A stretch of DNA of 64,000 nt from Stachybotrys elegans (taxonomy: Eukaryota; Ascomycota; Sordariomycetes; Hypocreales; Stachybotryaceae), in the NCBI GenBank assembly GCA_020746835.1, contig JAGPNK010000010.1, positions 372,001 to 436,000 of the forward strand. The letters are read 5' to 3'. Below are positions 48,258 through 59,235 of the stretch, piece by piece. The translations under genes and the position numbers were made by a program. Position 1 is the stretch's first letter, and each line of letters opens with the position of its first letter. The notes beneath the pieces were generated by a model. That model searched no databases. It was not told where the DNA came from and saw nothing but the letters and a program-made list of their open reading frames with translations.

Positions 48258-49027
48258 AGGTCGCCGATAAGGATTTCGCCTTTTCCAGGGGCAGGCATGG
48301 CATGGCTCACCGACTGATACCAACGTACCAGATATCTGCGAGCGACGGTTGTGTAAAATTATGCATTGACCACCATACATACATATGCCAGCGCTGCCTA
48401 TCAACACCAAGGCTCGAACCTCGTGTGAATGGAGCCAGCCATGCGCGCAAAGACGGCGTGGGGGTTGTTTCTCTCCCCCCATTCTGCAGCGTTTCATGTG
48501 GTGTACGAGGAAGGATGAGGGGGAGGGGGTTCGTTCGCCGAACGACACGGCCCTATTCCACATGTCCGCGGAGGATTCTGCGATATCAACGACGACTTGA
48601 CCGAGCGACGGTTCAGGCAATATTAAGATTGGTTGGAATGAGCAGCAGAGCAGATATGAGTCAGCCGGGATTCGAGGATCGCCGTGACTGTCGAGCCGGC
48701 ACGGAGACTTCCTTTCAATTCGTTTTGTTTTATCTATTTATCAGCTATATTATATATGTCATTGTTTATTTTATTATTTTAGCTTGTTTGTACATGTGTC
48801 TTGTCATCGGGATGCTGATAGTTCCCGAGGTGGTGTACGTTAGAACTTATCATCAGACGACTTCACCTCTGCAACTTGGCCGACGTATGACAAATATGCG
48901 CAGTAGAGGTGCTCTGCTCGGCGCCGAACGGTTTCACCGGTTTCACGCCCAGACACATGCGCTCTCTCTCGTTGGGGGCACGGCAGTCCTTGGATGATGG
49001 CGGCGCTGCCCACGAACCGTGCGTGTG

Positions 49028-49060
49028 CAACAACAGCAGCGGCAGCAGCAGCAGCAGAAC
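49028..49060 (+). repeat. CAG trinucleotide repeat
   Basis: Imperfect CAACAACAGCAGCGGCAGCA followed by further CAG units, in a region without a supported gene. Confidence 0.7.
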
Positions 49061-51035
49061 ATCCACATCACTGATCTACTGGTACTGCTGCTTTCGAGTC
49101 CAACCCGCTCTCGCTCGTGCATGCCGCTTTGCCCTCCCGCTCTCTCGCCGCCGGGTGCGTCAGAGCGTCGGGCTCCGAGGGTTCCCTCGCAAGCATCACA
49201 CCTCGGACATAAAAGCTTCGCCTTCGCACAGAGACATGATGTCTCGGTCGAGGCTGGACGGGCTCGGCAGTCGGCTCGTCGCTGCTAGTCCGTGAGCGGG
49301 CTGACGGTCGGGCGCGGGCTCCAGCTATCGTCGATGTCGATGAGGATGGTGACGATGTGTCGCTCGCTCCTCGTCTGTGTGGCACGCCGGCGGAGAGGGG
49401 GGAGGGGAGGGTAGCATTGCGACATGAGCAGTCATGTGGACGCTATTCTTGTCCAAGGAGGTTCGCTCAGCCCGTCGCACATGAGGTAGCAGCCCTTCTA
49501 AGACAATAGTCAACGTAACTATATGCTGGAAGCATCATGGGTGTATAGCGTGCGTTACAACACCAGTCCGGCCAGCACCACAGTCTTGCCCGACGACGTC
49601 GCAGCCCGGTCACGCGTGCGCCGCCCATGCCCTGGCCCATGGTGCTCTGCTGCCTTGCCGTGCTGAGACCAGCCTGGAATTGCTTGCTTGATGCACTGCA
49701 CTGCAACGCAATGCAGGTAGGCAGGCGAGTCAACCCCGGGTTTTTGCATGCAATTGCATTCTGGGGCAATCTGGGGTACCGAAGCGACCTGGGGGAAATA
49801 CCCATCAATGTAAAAGTGTCCGCATGGCGAGCGAGGAGAGAGGGAGAGAGGGAGTCTGGGCCCCCTTGCCCACCGGTCGCCGATAATGGTCACCTGCAAG
49901 CTGGCCGCCGCCGACAGGACGGGTAAATGGAACAAAGGCGCCGTCGTGTCGTATTTATCCATTACATCAACCGGCTCCGCGAGCCGAAACGCCCTGGGAA
50001 TCCTGCCGTGTTTGCGCCGTGGCTCCCGTAATTGGCAACCAGGGCGACCACATCTACCATGCTCGCTACACGAAATCACCCCCCTCCTCCTCCTCTTCCC
50101 CCCGAGAGCCCATGGGTGACGGTGGTTGATGATGGATGGATGTCTTGGGCTGCGACAGGCCACCGGGCCACGTGAATTGCGCCAGCGGATCGTGTACATG
50201 GCCAGAAACCCAATCCATCGCCATCTCAGACACGCCCGAGGTCGTGTGAGCCGTGTCCCATCTGGGGAAGCACAGGAGGCAGACCGGGCGTCATCACGAG
50301 GACACGTCCGTCCAAGGTTGCATTTGTTTGTCAGACGCATAGCCACAAGGCTGACTTGCGGACCAATCAACTGGCCGTAGCCGTTGTCTTATGTATCATT
50401 CTTATTTTTGGCCCCAGTAAAGATGATACGCCTGTCCTCGTATTTGTTGTATTCCTGCAGGAGTGCCCTATGGATATGATGTGGATGATAGTGCTAATAC
50501 AATGTTTGTAAGACGACCTGTCATAGGAGATAAGCGAGGACGGCAGCGGCCATGCCAGGCATCGGCTTGATGCAAAGAATGAACCCGCTGCAGATGTCCC
50601 AATTGAGATGATTCGACAGACGACATCATTTGTGAACCAGGACGTGGTCTAGGGTAGGCCATTGGTGTGAGGTCCAAGATGGATAAGTTATTAGTAGTGC
50701 ATTTTAGACCTCCGATCCCCGGTCATGGTCAAATTCAATGCTGACCATTTCCTTCTCCCAAGTGGCCCAACTCGCCAACCGGTATCCTCATCGGAACGAA
50801 CGTCGGAACTCCATCGCCTTAGCCCTGGAATAGAGACCCGTCACCCCCGGCCTGTCATATGCTGATCCAATATAGTCAACAAACAACGGGTGGCTACAAT
50901 TACTATGTACGCATAGATAGCGCCAGTACTCGGGTCTCCCCAGCCCGGTGGGCCAGCCAGCCTCCTATGCGCTTTGACGCTCACCGATCAAGTCCGACAT
51001 GATGGTAGCTATGCCTCGCTTCGAGGCAGACTCAA

Positions 51036-51443
51036 ATGCCCGGTCAAGCTGGCAAGTGCCGCGCACACCTCGGTGGAGAGGGGCTTCTTCCCCATGACCT
51101 GACATTGGAGTCGAAGCAGGTTTCCCAGCCAGCCGGGTCGTCGCAAACGCTGGGATTCAACGGCAGTTGCCTCGGCCTGCCTTCCAAGGACTCTGCTGGG
51201 TCACAAGACCAGCCAAGTAATCACGAAACAGCCACCACGACAACGCGCACAGCAACCGACGCCACGAAACAACCTGATACAAACGCTCGCCCAAGCCCTA
51301 TACCTCAAGCCCCCCCATTGGTACCAGACTTGTCGAAGCACGCCTGGAAAGCCCGCATCAAGGCCGTTGACATCGAGAAGGGGCAGCGGATACCGTTCCC
51401 CATGATTGGGCATCAAGCACCGAAGGCAGAAGCGAAGGGCTAG
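51036..51443 (+). CDS. Candidate small hypothetical protein, weak
   Basis: A 135-codon frame whose second half uses typical fungal codons (GCC, ATC, AAG, GAG, TTC). It encodes a Thr-rich hydrophilic stretch followed by PPLVPDLSKHAWKARIKAVD and EKGQRIPFPMIGHQAPKAEA. It is the only frame in the 13.8-kb empty region with plausible codon choice. There is no recognisable domain, signal peptide or membrane segment, and no flanking exon was found. It may be chance or a small orphan gene. Confidence 0.25.
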   Translation: MPGQAGKCRAHLGGEGLLPHDLTLESKQVSQPAGSSQTLGFNGSCLGLPSKDSAGSQDQPSNHETATTTTRTATDATKQPDTNARPSPIPQAPPLVPDLSKHAWKARIKAVDIEKGQRIPFPMIGHQAPKAEAKG

Positions 51444-52312
51444 AAAGAAAACCCTCTTCTCGCAAAACAAGGTTCCAAGGCGGCCCATCTCCGGCGAGAT
51501 GGGTATGAGCATCCTGGCCGCGCCAACCCAGCGCATCGGGTGCTCCCCGAACAAGGAGCAAAGAGGTAGGGGCATTTTGTATCCCAGGGGGGCGTGCGGT
51601 TCCACCTCCAAAAAGCGAGCGATAGATTGATTCATGTGAAAGGGAATATATCAAAACGGAGAGAGACCCTGCACCGTTTTTCGGCTGGCCCTTCCCTTTG
51701 ATGAAGGCGATGAATCGCAAGCAACGTCATGTGAGAAGGGAGATATGCAGGCGGATGGATGCGGCAAACCACCTTCACCTCGCTTTCACACAGATATCCA
51801 TGCAGTGGCCATGGTGTCTGCTGCAGCCATGACAGGCTCCTTCCCAATCAACGATAACGCGAGTCTTGGAAAGCCTCGTAACACGCCGACCTCACGCACG
51901 GGATGAAGACTCGAGTCAACATCGTGGCGTGGCCCGGCCCGCGTTACGGTCACTGGACTCGAAGGAAAATACCAGCGATAAAATCATTAAACGATTTAAA
52001 AGAATTTAAAAGGGCCCTTCCCGATAATACAAAACCAACAAAAACGCCCTCCCCCCCCTGCATGGGCTCTGAATCGCACCGGCATGGTTAAATTACCTCG
52101 TCGTCGTCAACCCCAATTTCCTCCCTGCCATGCCCAGGCTTCTAGAATAAATGCAAAGGGGACCCCACCCCCCTTTTGGAGGGCCACGGGTTCCATGCGA
52201 GAGGAGTCCAGCCTAGCACTGGCGCCGGAACGCTGCCGCGGACAGGCGGCCGGAGCCACATGGGCAGAGAATTGGGTGCTTGGCTTGACGGGGTCGATCG
52301 CGCGCCCGCGAC

Positions 52313-52345
52313 AAGAGAGGAGAGAGGGGAGAGAGAGAGAGTCAG
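52313..52345. repeat. GA-rich simple repeat
   Basis: Plus-strand run of GACAAGAGAGGAGAGAGGGGA followed by GAGAGAGAGAG, in non-coding DNA. Confidence 0.65.
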
Positions 52346-53347
52346 TGACAGACAGGGCCTGAAGCGGCCGTTGGGGGTTGACACGAGCCTGGGAAACTCC
52401 TTGCTTCTCCACGAAAGACCACGGGACTGCCCTTTGACCAGGTTGGCTGGCTGGAGCCGGCGCGCCCGTTGACGAAACACTCAACTCTGCGGCCGGGTTA
52501 TCCTTCTCTATTGCTTTCTTTTTTAGGCCCGGCTAACCTAACCAACGGCCATCGCCACGGCGGCATCCCGGGGGGCCAAACGCATCATGTTGGCCGCGCC
52601 CATGACTTTCTGACTCGGTCCGAACAGTGCGCGCGCACCATCCTTTACCATCTCCGGGTATTCCTACCCAACTCAAGCAAGCGATATCCAGGTCCCCAAC
52701 CCCTTAGGCGACAATAGATGGCCTCTCGGTAGAAGGGTTTTTGATAGACATTGTTGTCGCGACAACACTACCCGGAATACGTTGCAGCATCTCCAACAAA
52801 CCCCTACCTCCCGACGGGTACGGTCGGTACTCCAGACTCCCTCCCGTGGAACGCTTTCTTGCTTTCAGCCTGACGGGGACCCCTTGCTGCCTCCCAAACC
52901 GAACCCCAGGACTCCCGATCATCCCATCTCGCACAAAACCAACTTCTGGAATCCGGTCCGTTGCCGAACCCTCTGGTCTCGTTACCGAGATTGTGCATTG
53001 TGGTATTATTGATGATGGGCGACGGATCAGCTTCGCATTTGGAAGCTGCCATACGATAAGCAAGCATACACATCCATGACTCCCATCCATACAGAGCCAC
53101 GGTACGGCCAATCCCACGAATCAGAGCTCTCCTGTTACCTGCTTGAGTGAATATGCTTCGACCCGCACCAACATCACCACGATTTATGGTACCGAGCAAG
53201 GACAGGATTTCGGAATAGTAGTATTATACGGCTGTGCCCAATGCAACTATTCAGCCTCCAGCGCACAGCCTGATGACAGGGACCTTGTGATATCTGCATA
53301 GCCTACCCGCCTGATGCCTCTGGGTCGCAAAGGGACCTTTGTCTTAT

Positions 53348-55378
53348 CTACGCTTTTGCTGATCCAATCCGCTTGTACTTCCTAGGATCCTTTCGACTCA
53401 TGAGATGCTGGTCTCTTGTGCCTCGCCCGCCTTCCCAGAACCCCCTTCCCTTCCGACCAATCACCGATCTACCACAGAAGCAGCAGGCATCCACGGCGTA
53501 GTTTTGCTCGCGGCTGCACCACCCGCAAATCATGCGGTTCGCCCACTCGTTGATGTGGTCCTCTGCCTCGTCGTGACACTTATCGCAGGCATGCACGCGG
53601 TCGCAGCATGAGAACCGGAACCACCGGTATGACTTGCGGTAGTGTGCGCACGCCCCCTTGCCGGGCAACGGCTCTCCGGCGTGAAGCCCGAGTTTCTGCT
53701 GCTTCTGCCTCGGACCAACCGACGGCGGCGGCAGAGAGCCGGGCGTGATCAGGAGGAAGCGAACGTCGGGTATCTTGAAGGTAAACTTGCCATGGCATTC
53801 GCGACAAACATTGGTCGTCGTTTCGCCGCGCACCGAGACCAGGCCTGGGCTGTCGGTCGAGCACCTCTCGCATGTCGGAACAAAGGTGCTCGGCAGCATA
53901 TCTGCCACCTTGCACCCGGACAGGTCGATGAAGCCCGCTCGGGTCGAGTTCCCGTGGACAAGCTGCTGGCGGAACTGGGCAGCCAGAGGCATCGCACACT
54001 TTTTACAGCTCGAGACCTTTTCTTCGCCCGGCTTCAGACCGGTCATGTCATTGACCGTCTTGCAGCGCTCGCACTTGACGCCGATGCTGAGAATAGACAC
54101 CTTGATTAGCTCGATCCCGTGGAGTTCAATCGATGGAAACGAGATCATGGTGCCGCGCTCAGCAGCTTCAGCTTCATCAACAACGGGGGCCGGTGCCTCC
54201 TCTTCTCCTTCTTCTCCTTGATGCAGACCGACGCCGCCATCTTCATCCGAATCAGTGTAGTCCGATTCAGAGTCGGCTCCCACGTTCCATTCCGGTGGTC
54301 TTGGAATCACCTGTATATGACTCTTATCACCAGCAGGGGCAGCGGGCTCTTCAGCCGCTTGCTGCACAGTCTCGGCCAGCGAAGGTTGTTCAGGCTCGGG
54401 CTTAGGCGGCGCCTGCTTAGCCATAGTATGTAGATTCTGGGCCAGATAGTTCATGTGGCTCATCAACGTCATCTGCTTCATCTCGGAGGCTTTCTCGACA
54501 AAGAGATCCTCTACCGGCTCAGCATCCTTGGCGTCGGCTTCATTCAGCTGAAGCCGAAGCTTCTGCAGGGGATAGAGCAACGGGATGATGAGATGAACCG
54601 TCCTCACGCATTGAAGTCCTGTCGGCAATTCAGAGCGCTTCTTGGGCTCAATGGGTAGGGTGTAGACAATGCCATCGGCAGACCGGCGGTAGGATGGCAT
54701 CTTGCTCATCCTTGCCTCGAGCTGACGGACCTCTTGTGCCCGCCGAGCCTTGGCTTCGGCAATCTGGTCCTTGGAGTACGACTCCTCCACGACGTACCGC
54801 CTTGGTGGAGGCGCGGCCGGGGATGGGGTAGTGGCCGGAGCCGGAGCCGGGGCTAGGGCCGGGGCTGGGCCGGGGGCGGCATCCAGATGGCGCGTGTCCT
54901 TGAAGGTGACTAGCTTGATGGTCTCGACCTTTTGCTCGGATAGGAAACTCTCCAGATTCCTATCCAGGGCGTGGACGAGGGCCAAGAGCGTAGACTTGGT
55001 CCTCTCCTCGGCTAGCCTCTCGAACCCTCGCTCGATATTGATGCTGAAGCCACGTGGAATGTCCTTATTCCTCACCAGCAGGACCGGTCTCTCCTCCGGG
55101 TACGCCTGGGGAACGCGGAGCTCGCAGTCCAGGTAGGCCAGCTCAAAGGGGAAGTCCGGGTCAGAAGGGGCCAGCTTAAAGGCAAAGGACGAGGCGCCGC
55201 CCGAGGCGGAGGATTCTTTGGGGGAGAATCGGCGCTTTAGTTGCTCGATCTGGTACGTGCGCGGGTCTTGTGCCTGCGAGGCCGGGATGGGCTTGGGGAC
55301 GATCCGTGATGCCGACGGCGCCGCCACAGCCTGTTTGCGGGTGGCGGGCGCGTCGGCTGCGGTTCGAAGAGGAATCAT
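53348..55378 (-). CDS. CHY zinc-finger domain protein
   Basis: A 676-residue intronless protein whose C-terminus (about the last 95 residues) is a CHY zinc finger: GACAHYRKSYRWFRFSCCDR, HACDKCHDEAEDH, MICGWCSREQNY and CCFCGRSVI. The N-terminal half (FPFELAYLDCELRVPQAYPE, LLVRNKDIPRGFSINIERGFE) resembles an RWD-like ubiquitin-conjugating fold. An Ala/Pro repeat (plus strand 54831-54880) follows, then an acidic linker (DSESDYTDSDEDGG). Two further Cys-pair modules (CERCKTVN with SCKKCAMPL, and CERCSTDS with CRECHGKF) precede the CHY finger. The function in filamentous fungi is unknown; yeast Hot13 is a small CHY-finger protein of the mitochondrial intermembrane space. The start is taken at MIPLRTAADAP (55378). 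An upstream in-frame Met at 55441 would add a His/Pro-rich stretch made by a hexamer repeat and is judged untranslated. Confidence 0.85.
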   Translation of the reverse strand: MIPLRTAADAPATRKQAVAAPSASRIVPKPIPASQAQDPRTYQIEQLKRRFSPKESSASGGASSFAFKLAPSDPDFPFELAYLDCELRVPQAYPEERPVLLVRNKDIPRGFSINIERGFERLAEERTKSTLLALVHALDRNLESFLSEQKVETIKLVTFKDTRHLDAAPGPAPALAPAPAPATTPSPAAPPPRRYVVEESYSKDQIAEAKARRAQEVRQLEARMSKMPSYRRSADGIVYTLPIEPKKRSELPTGLQCVRTVHLIIPLLYPLQKLRLQLNEADAKDAEPVEDLFVEKASEMKQMTLMSHMNYLAQNLHTMAKQAPPKPEPEQPSLAETVQQAAEEPAAPAGDKSHIQVIPRPPEWNVGADSESDYTDSDEDGGVGLHQGEEGEEEAPAPVVDEAEAAERGTMISFPSIELHGIELIKVSILSIGVKCERCKTVNDMTGLKPGEEKVSSCKKCAMPLAAQFRQQLVHGNSTRAGFIDLSGCKVADMLPSTFVPTCERCSTDSPGLVSVRGETTTNVCRECHGKFTFKIPDVRFLLITPGSLPPPSVGPRQKQQKLGLHAGEPLPGKGACAHYRKSYRWFRFSCCDRVHACDKCHDEAEDHINEWANRMICGWCSREQNYAVDACCFCGRSVIGRKGRGFWEGGRGTRDQHLMSRKDPRKYKRIGSAKA

Positions 55379-55440
55379 GGTGTGCGGGTGCGGATGCGGG
55401 TGCGGGTGCGGGTACGAGGGTGCGTGTGAGTGTGTGTGCA
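55378..55440. repeat. Hexamer repeat GTGCGG/GATGCGG upstream of the CHY-finger gene
   Basis: Repeated GTGCGGGTGCGGATGCGGGT units change into GTGTGAGTGTGTGTGC. It lies just before the chosen start codon, probably in the 5' leader. The repeat happens to keep the frame open upstream. Confidence 0.75.
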
Positions 55441-57094
55441 TATATTAAGAGGCTGAAGGGGGCACAAGATGCGATGACGATGCGGATGCGGGATGGTGGG
55501 AATTGCGGGGAACAAAGACTGTGGTTCAAACAACAAACGCCTTGTTTTCGCCAGTGAGAGTGAGTGTGTCGCTGAGGAGTGGGTTATGGGATGGTAGCCA
55601 ATGTGAGGCCCATCCGGATATATTATACTATGTACGTCGGGTCCAGGAAGGAGGTTTCTTGGTGGTGGCGATGATGGATCCATTCGCACCGCAGGGAAGG
55701 TGCGGGCGAGTGACTCACCCGAGTTGGTTATGAGCAACAATGAGCCTAGAAATTGGAGGCAGGCACTATTGCAGCAGGTGCAATCCGGAAACAATGGTAG
55801 CGTCAAGCCTCAATTTCGTTTCTTTGGCCATGACAGGAAATGACTCAACGTCGAGTCATAAAAAAAATAAGAAGAAAATAAGGCGATTACAAAACAGGGA
55901 GTTTGATGGCATCCAGAAGGAACCCCGGCATGCATGCATGAGTGGCTTGGGTTTGCAGCAACCCACCGAAGGAATCCGAACTGTTTTGTAATTCTTCGTC
56001 ATCACTCATTTCCCTTCTCTTCTCTTCCCCGTGCTGCGCGTCGTACATGTCATATCTGCGTCCTGCTCATCTGCCAGTCTGTTAGTCTATCGAGATGCAT
56101 CGCTCGTTCCATGCACGACATGGTGCGCTGTCGCAAGCCCGTCTCCATTCAGCGCAGCCGTCGTGCATACAGTACGCCCCGGGCACCCCTTCTCTGCTCG
56201 TCGGGTTGTCAACAGGCCGTGTGTGTTGTCGTGGTCGGCGCGTGGGCCGGCGAGCCATGTTGACCTGATGGCATGGCCCGTGGCAGCAGCACAGCAGGAG
56301 CGCATGCTGGACAGGCAGCTGCGGCGGCAGATGATAACTAGATAACTGCGGCGGAAGAGGGAGGGGGGCGTGGTGGAGGAGGTGTGCATGCCAGCTCAGC
56401 AATCCGGAGCAGATGACCCTCGATGTGCTGCAGGCGCTGGGCGGTGAAGGGGCCTGCGGGTGTACGGCCTCCGTCATGATTTCATTTTATTTATGTCTAC
56501 TATTTTTGTTTATTTATTTATTTATTATTTTTATTATTCATTCCATTTCCTTTGAGTTTATTTTTTATTTCATGTTTGGTTGACCTGTATCCCGTCCCGA
56601 CCCTCTAGTGCACTCGTATCTCACGTTTCACGTCAGCCGTATATGATCTCGACCACTCAGGCGCCTGCCGGCCCTCACTCTCCCACTGCTCTCTGACCCT
56701 CCCCCAAACACACACAAACCACCTCTCCATATAAACTATGGGAATAAGCTGATTGTTGTGAGCACGTCTCCCCCGCGGGGCGCCCACGGGTTCCCCGGTC
56801 CAAGCCAGAAAAGTGCCGGGATCAAGCTTGTTTCGCCAAACGCAGCTAACATGGAGAGAGAAAGAGAGAAGAAGGACAGAGGCCGTCATCTTCTCATCAC
56901 AATGGCATGTTTGTTATCATGGTCCAGGGCGCGAGCGCAAACTCTCCGACCCCGGCCTGGACGCGAACCTTATGCATCGTCCAGGCTCGTGTACGCACAC
57001 CGAACAAAGGATACGGATACCTGACTCCTCTTATCACCACGCAGACATGCATCCATTGCCACCACCGCCCATGGCAGCACCGACTCACAAGGCT

Positions 57095-57140
57095 CACAGC
57101 GCACAACTCACAACTCACAGCTCACAGCTCACAGCTCACC
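57095..57140. repeat. Tandem repeat, CTCACAGCTCA
   Basis: Units of roughly ten bases (ACAACTCACAACTCACAGCT followed by CACAGCTCACAG). Non-coding. Confidence 0.75.
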
Positions 57141-58008
57141 AACGCTGGCCATATGACAAGGGGGTGGTGGTGCACCGCCATATGCACGTAGGACATGTGT
57201 CTCCAGCTGCCTGCAGACCGGTCGACCCGACCGCAGGCAAATCCCACCCTCCTCGTGTTGCCCTCTGGCCCTCTGGCCCAACCACCGGCCCTGGCCCAGC
57301 ACCACCCAGCACCACCCAGCACACGCCAGCCCATTGCAACAAGCGGTGATGCTGATACACTCGGCGCACCCTGCCATCACGCTCCATGACTCGAGACATC
57401 AAGCGTCAGCTCTGCATCACAATCCAAAACCAGTGCCTGCTTCCGCACCTGCGTCTGCCGAGATACAACTGCCCGCCCTTCTCACAGGTAGCTGACATTG
57501 TGCGTCAAGTACCGGCTCGTAGATGCTGCCCCCGTCCTCCTGCCGCTCGGTGCCTGTGTGGTGTGGTATCTGACCGCGAGATGGTGTGGAGGGGGGTGTT
57601 GGATCACCTGCATGGCATGCATACATACTTTGTATCAAACAAATATTTTTTCCCCCTTCATTTATTTATCTACCTTTTTATCCTGCATATTCTCTCATCA
57701 TATTTCTACCCCGTCTCATTGGGTACCAAGGGGGATTGATCATCTGGCCATTCGGGCGCTATCCGCAAGGCTGGCTGACATGCGTTGTTGCTGAGCTGGC
57801 CGTCGTCGTGACTCTTTATGTCATTTCTTGGTCCCATGAATCCGGAATCCTACACGGCCAAGTTGTGCAGGTCTTGATGACGCAGTGGTAAATGACCGCT
57901 CACCTTGCTTCTTCCACCCCCCGGCAGTCGTTGCATTAGCTAGTGCTGCACTGTTAAACGTTAAGCTATCGCGAGCCGTCCCTGGCTTACGACACACTAG
58001 TTCAAGGT

Positions 58009-58041
58009 GTTCGTAGATCTAGTTCGACTCGTTCGTAGATC
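58009..58041. repeat. Spaced direct repeat GTTCGTAGATC
   Basis: Two exact 11-bp copies at 58009-58019 and 58031-58041, separated by TAGTTCGACTC, about 130 bp before the RTA1-like start codon. They could be tandem binding sites. Confidence 0.65.
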
Positions 58042-58166
58042 GTCAACCTTAGCCGTCGTTATGACGCCGACATTTAGTGCCATGATGAGGACTTCAACCC
58101 AGCCCCAAGGGATGCTGAGTATGCTTGATGTGTAAAGTTTTTCATGTAACTCGCAAACAGGTCAGC

Positions 58167-59140
58167 ATGGCTTACAGTGTATGGATGTACGATCCCTCTC
58201 TGGCGTTGGCCGTAGTTGGCAGTATCTCGTATGGCATCACCTTCTTCGCCATGACGGCTACCACCGTCCAACATAGAGCCTGGTACTTCCTCGTCGTCGT
58301 CGTCGGAGCCGCCGTGGAAGTAGTAGCATATTGTATCCGGGCATACGCAACCCAAAACCAGTCGGAATCTGTAAGTTTGCCAGCCGTAAGCATGCTCAAT
58401 ACTCATGCCGCAAGGGCCCTTTCATCGCGACTCTGGTGCTCACGGTCCTCGCACCCATCTTCGTCGCCGGCGGCAACTACCTCCTCATAAGCCGCCTCAT
58501 CGTAGCTGTACTGCCCGAGAATAGCCATCGTATTCTTGGAATTCCGGGGCGGCGCCTGACGCCCATATTTGTTGCGTGCGATGTGATTGCGTTCCTCGTC
58601 CAAGGCGCTGGTTCGGGCATCGCAAGCTCCAACGACTGGGCTGGCGAGGGAGGCAAGCTCGGCGAGGATATTCTCATGTCGGGGCTCGCTTTCCAACTGG
58701 CTGCCTTTTGCCTCTTCCTCACCATATTCGGACGCTTCCACTTCCTTGCCACACGGATGGAGGTAGAGACGGCGCCGCATGGCTGGAGGAGAGTCGTGGC
58801 TTCAGTATACGTCTCAAGTGTCCTCATCATGGTACGTCTCCTCCTGTCAAAGTGAGCCAGGCTGACCAGCTAGACGCGGTGCGTCTATCGACTCGTCGAG
58901 TTCGGCCAAGGTACAGATGAGTACGCCTTCAACCATGAGTGGTTGTTCTGGCTCTTTGAGGCACTCCCCATGCTGGGAGCAATCGGAATCTTCTGCATCT
59001 ACCATCCAGGCAGGTATCTCGGGAAAGCAGACAGGGCAGTCACCTGTCAAGATATCGCCGACCAAGATTCTGCAACCAAATCAACACCCTCTACACCTCA
59101 CCTCACAAACAGAACACGAGCCAAAGGCGAGAGCTGCTAA
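58167..59140 (+). CDS. RTA1-family membrane protein (lipid-translocating exporter family)
   Basis: A fungal seven-helix plasma-membrane protein of the RTA1/RSB1 family, linked in yeast to sphingoid base export and drug resistance. Three exons: 58167-58370, 58415-58831 and 58874-59140, with introns of 44 and 42 bp. The joins are QSES-GPFIATLVL and VLIM-TRCVYRLVEF. The product is 295 residues, the normal size. Family marks are the central LAPIFVAGGNYLLISRLI, FVACDVIAFLVQGAGSGIAS and the C-terminal block CVYRLVEFGQGTDEYAFNHE followed by WLFWLFEALPM. Hydrophobic segments recur about every 35 residues. The start is chosen at 58167; an in-frame Met 14 codons upstream is possible. Substrate unknown. 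Convergent with CCT5, with 95 bp between the stops. Confidence 0.92.
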
Positions 59141-59235
59141 GAATCCGCCCCAGACATGCCGTTTTGCACAAAAACAAACAAACAATATAGACACGATGGG
59201 CAGGGTAGCCGTAACTAGGCGTTTGGTATTTTGCT

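Larger units (their letters stand above)
39566..53347. other. Very long gene-free region (about 13.8 kb) upstream of the GATA-like regulator
   Basis: No convincing protein gene, tRNA or rRNA is seen across it on either strand. Base composition is balanced to GC-rich, unlike RIP-degraded repeats, with interspersed homopolymers, CT/GA repeats, a CAG repeat, and T-rich stretches at about 42135-42165, 43385-43410, 43620-43715, 44100-44165, 47580-47650 and 48715-48790. The first part is the promoter or leader of the regulator and the last part the 3' region of the CHY-finger gene. One weak coding candidate is listed separately. Confidence 0.55.
55441..58166. other. Intergenic between the CHY-finger gene and the RTA1-like gene
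   Basis: About 2.7 kb. It contains the CHY-gene promoter, a strongly T-rich tract at 56480-56580 built on TTTATT units, an ACTCACAGCTC-type tandem repeat at about 57095-57140, CAGCACCACC repeats at about 57296-57325, another T-rich tract at 57640-57715, and a spaced direct repeat at 58009-58041. No gene is seen. Confidence 0.5.

Noticed and set aside
48302..48997. 231-codon frame with a hydrophobic stretch
   Set aside because: The hydrophobic segment comes from a T-rich tract. Codon use and composition are not protein-like.
49555..50370. 271-codon minus-strand frame
   Set aside because: Arg/Pro/Cys-rich translation typical of random GC-rich DNA. No domain or codon bias.
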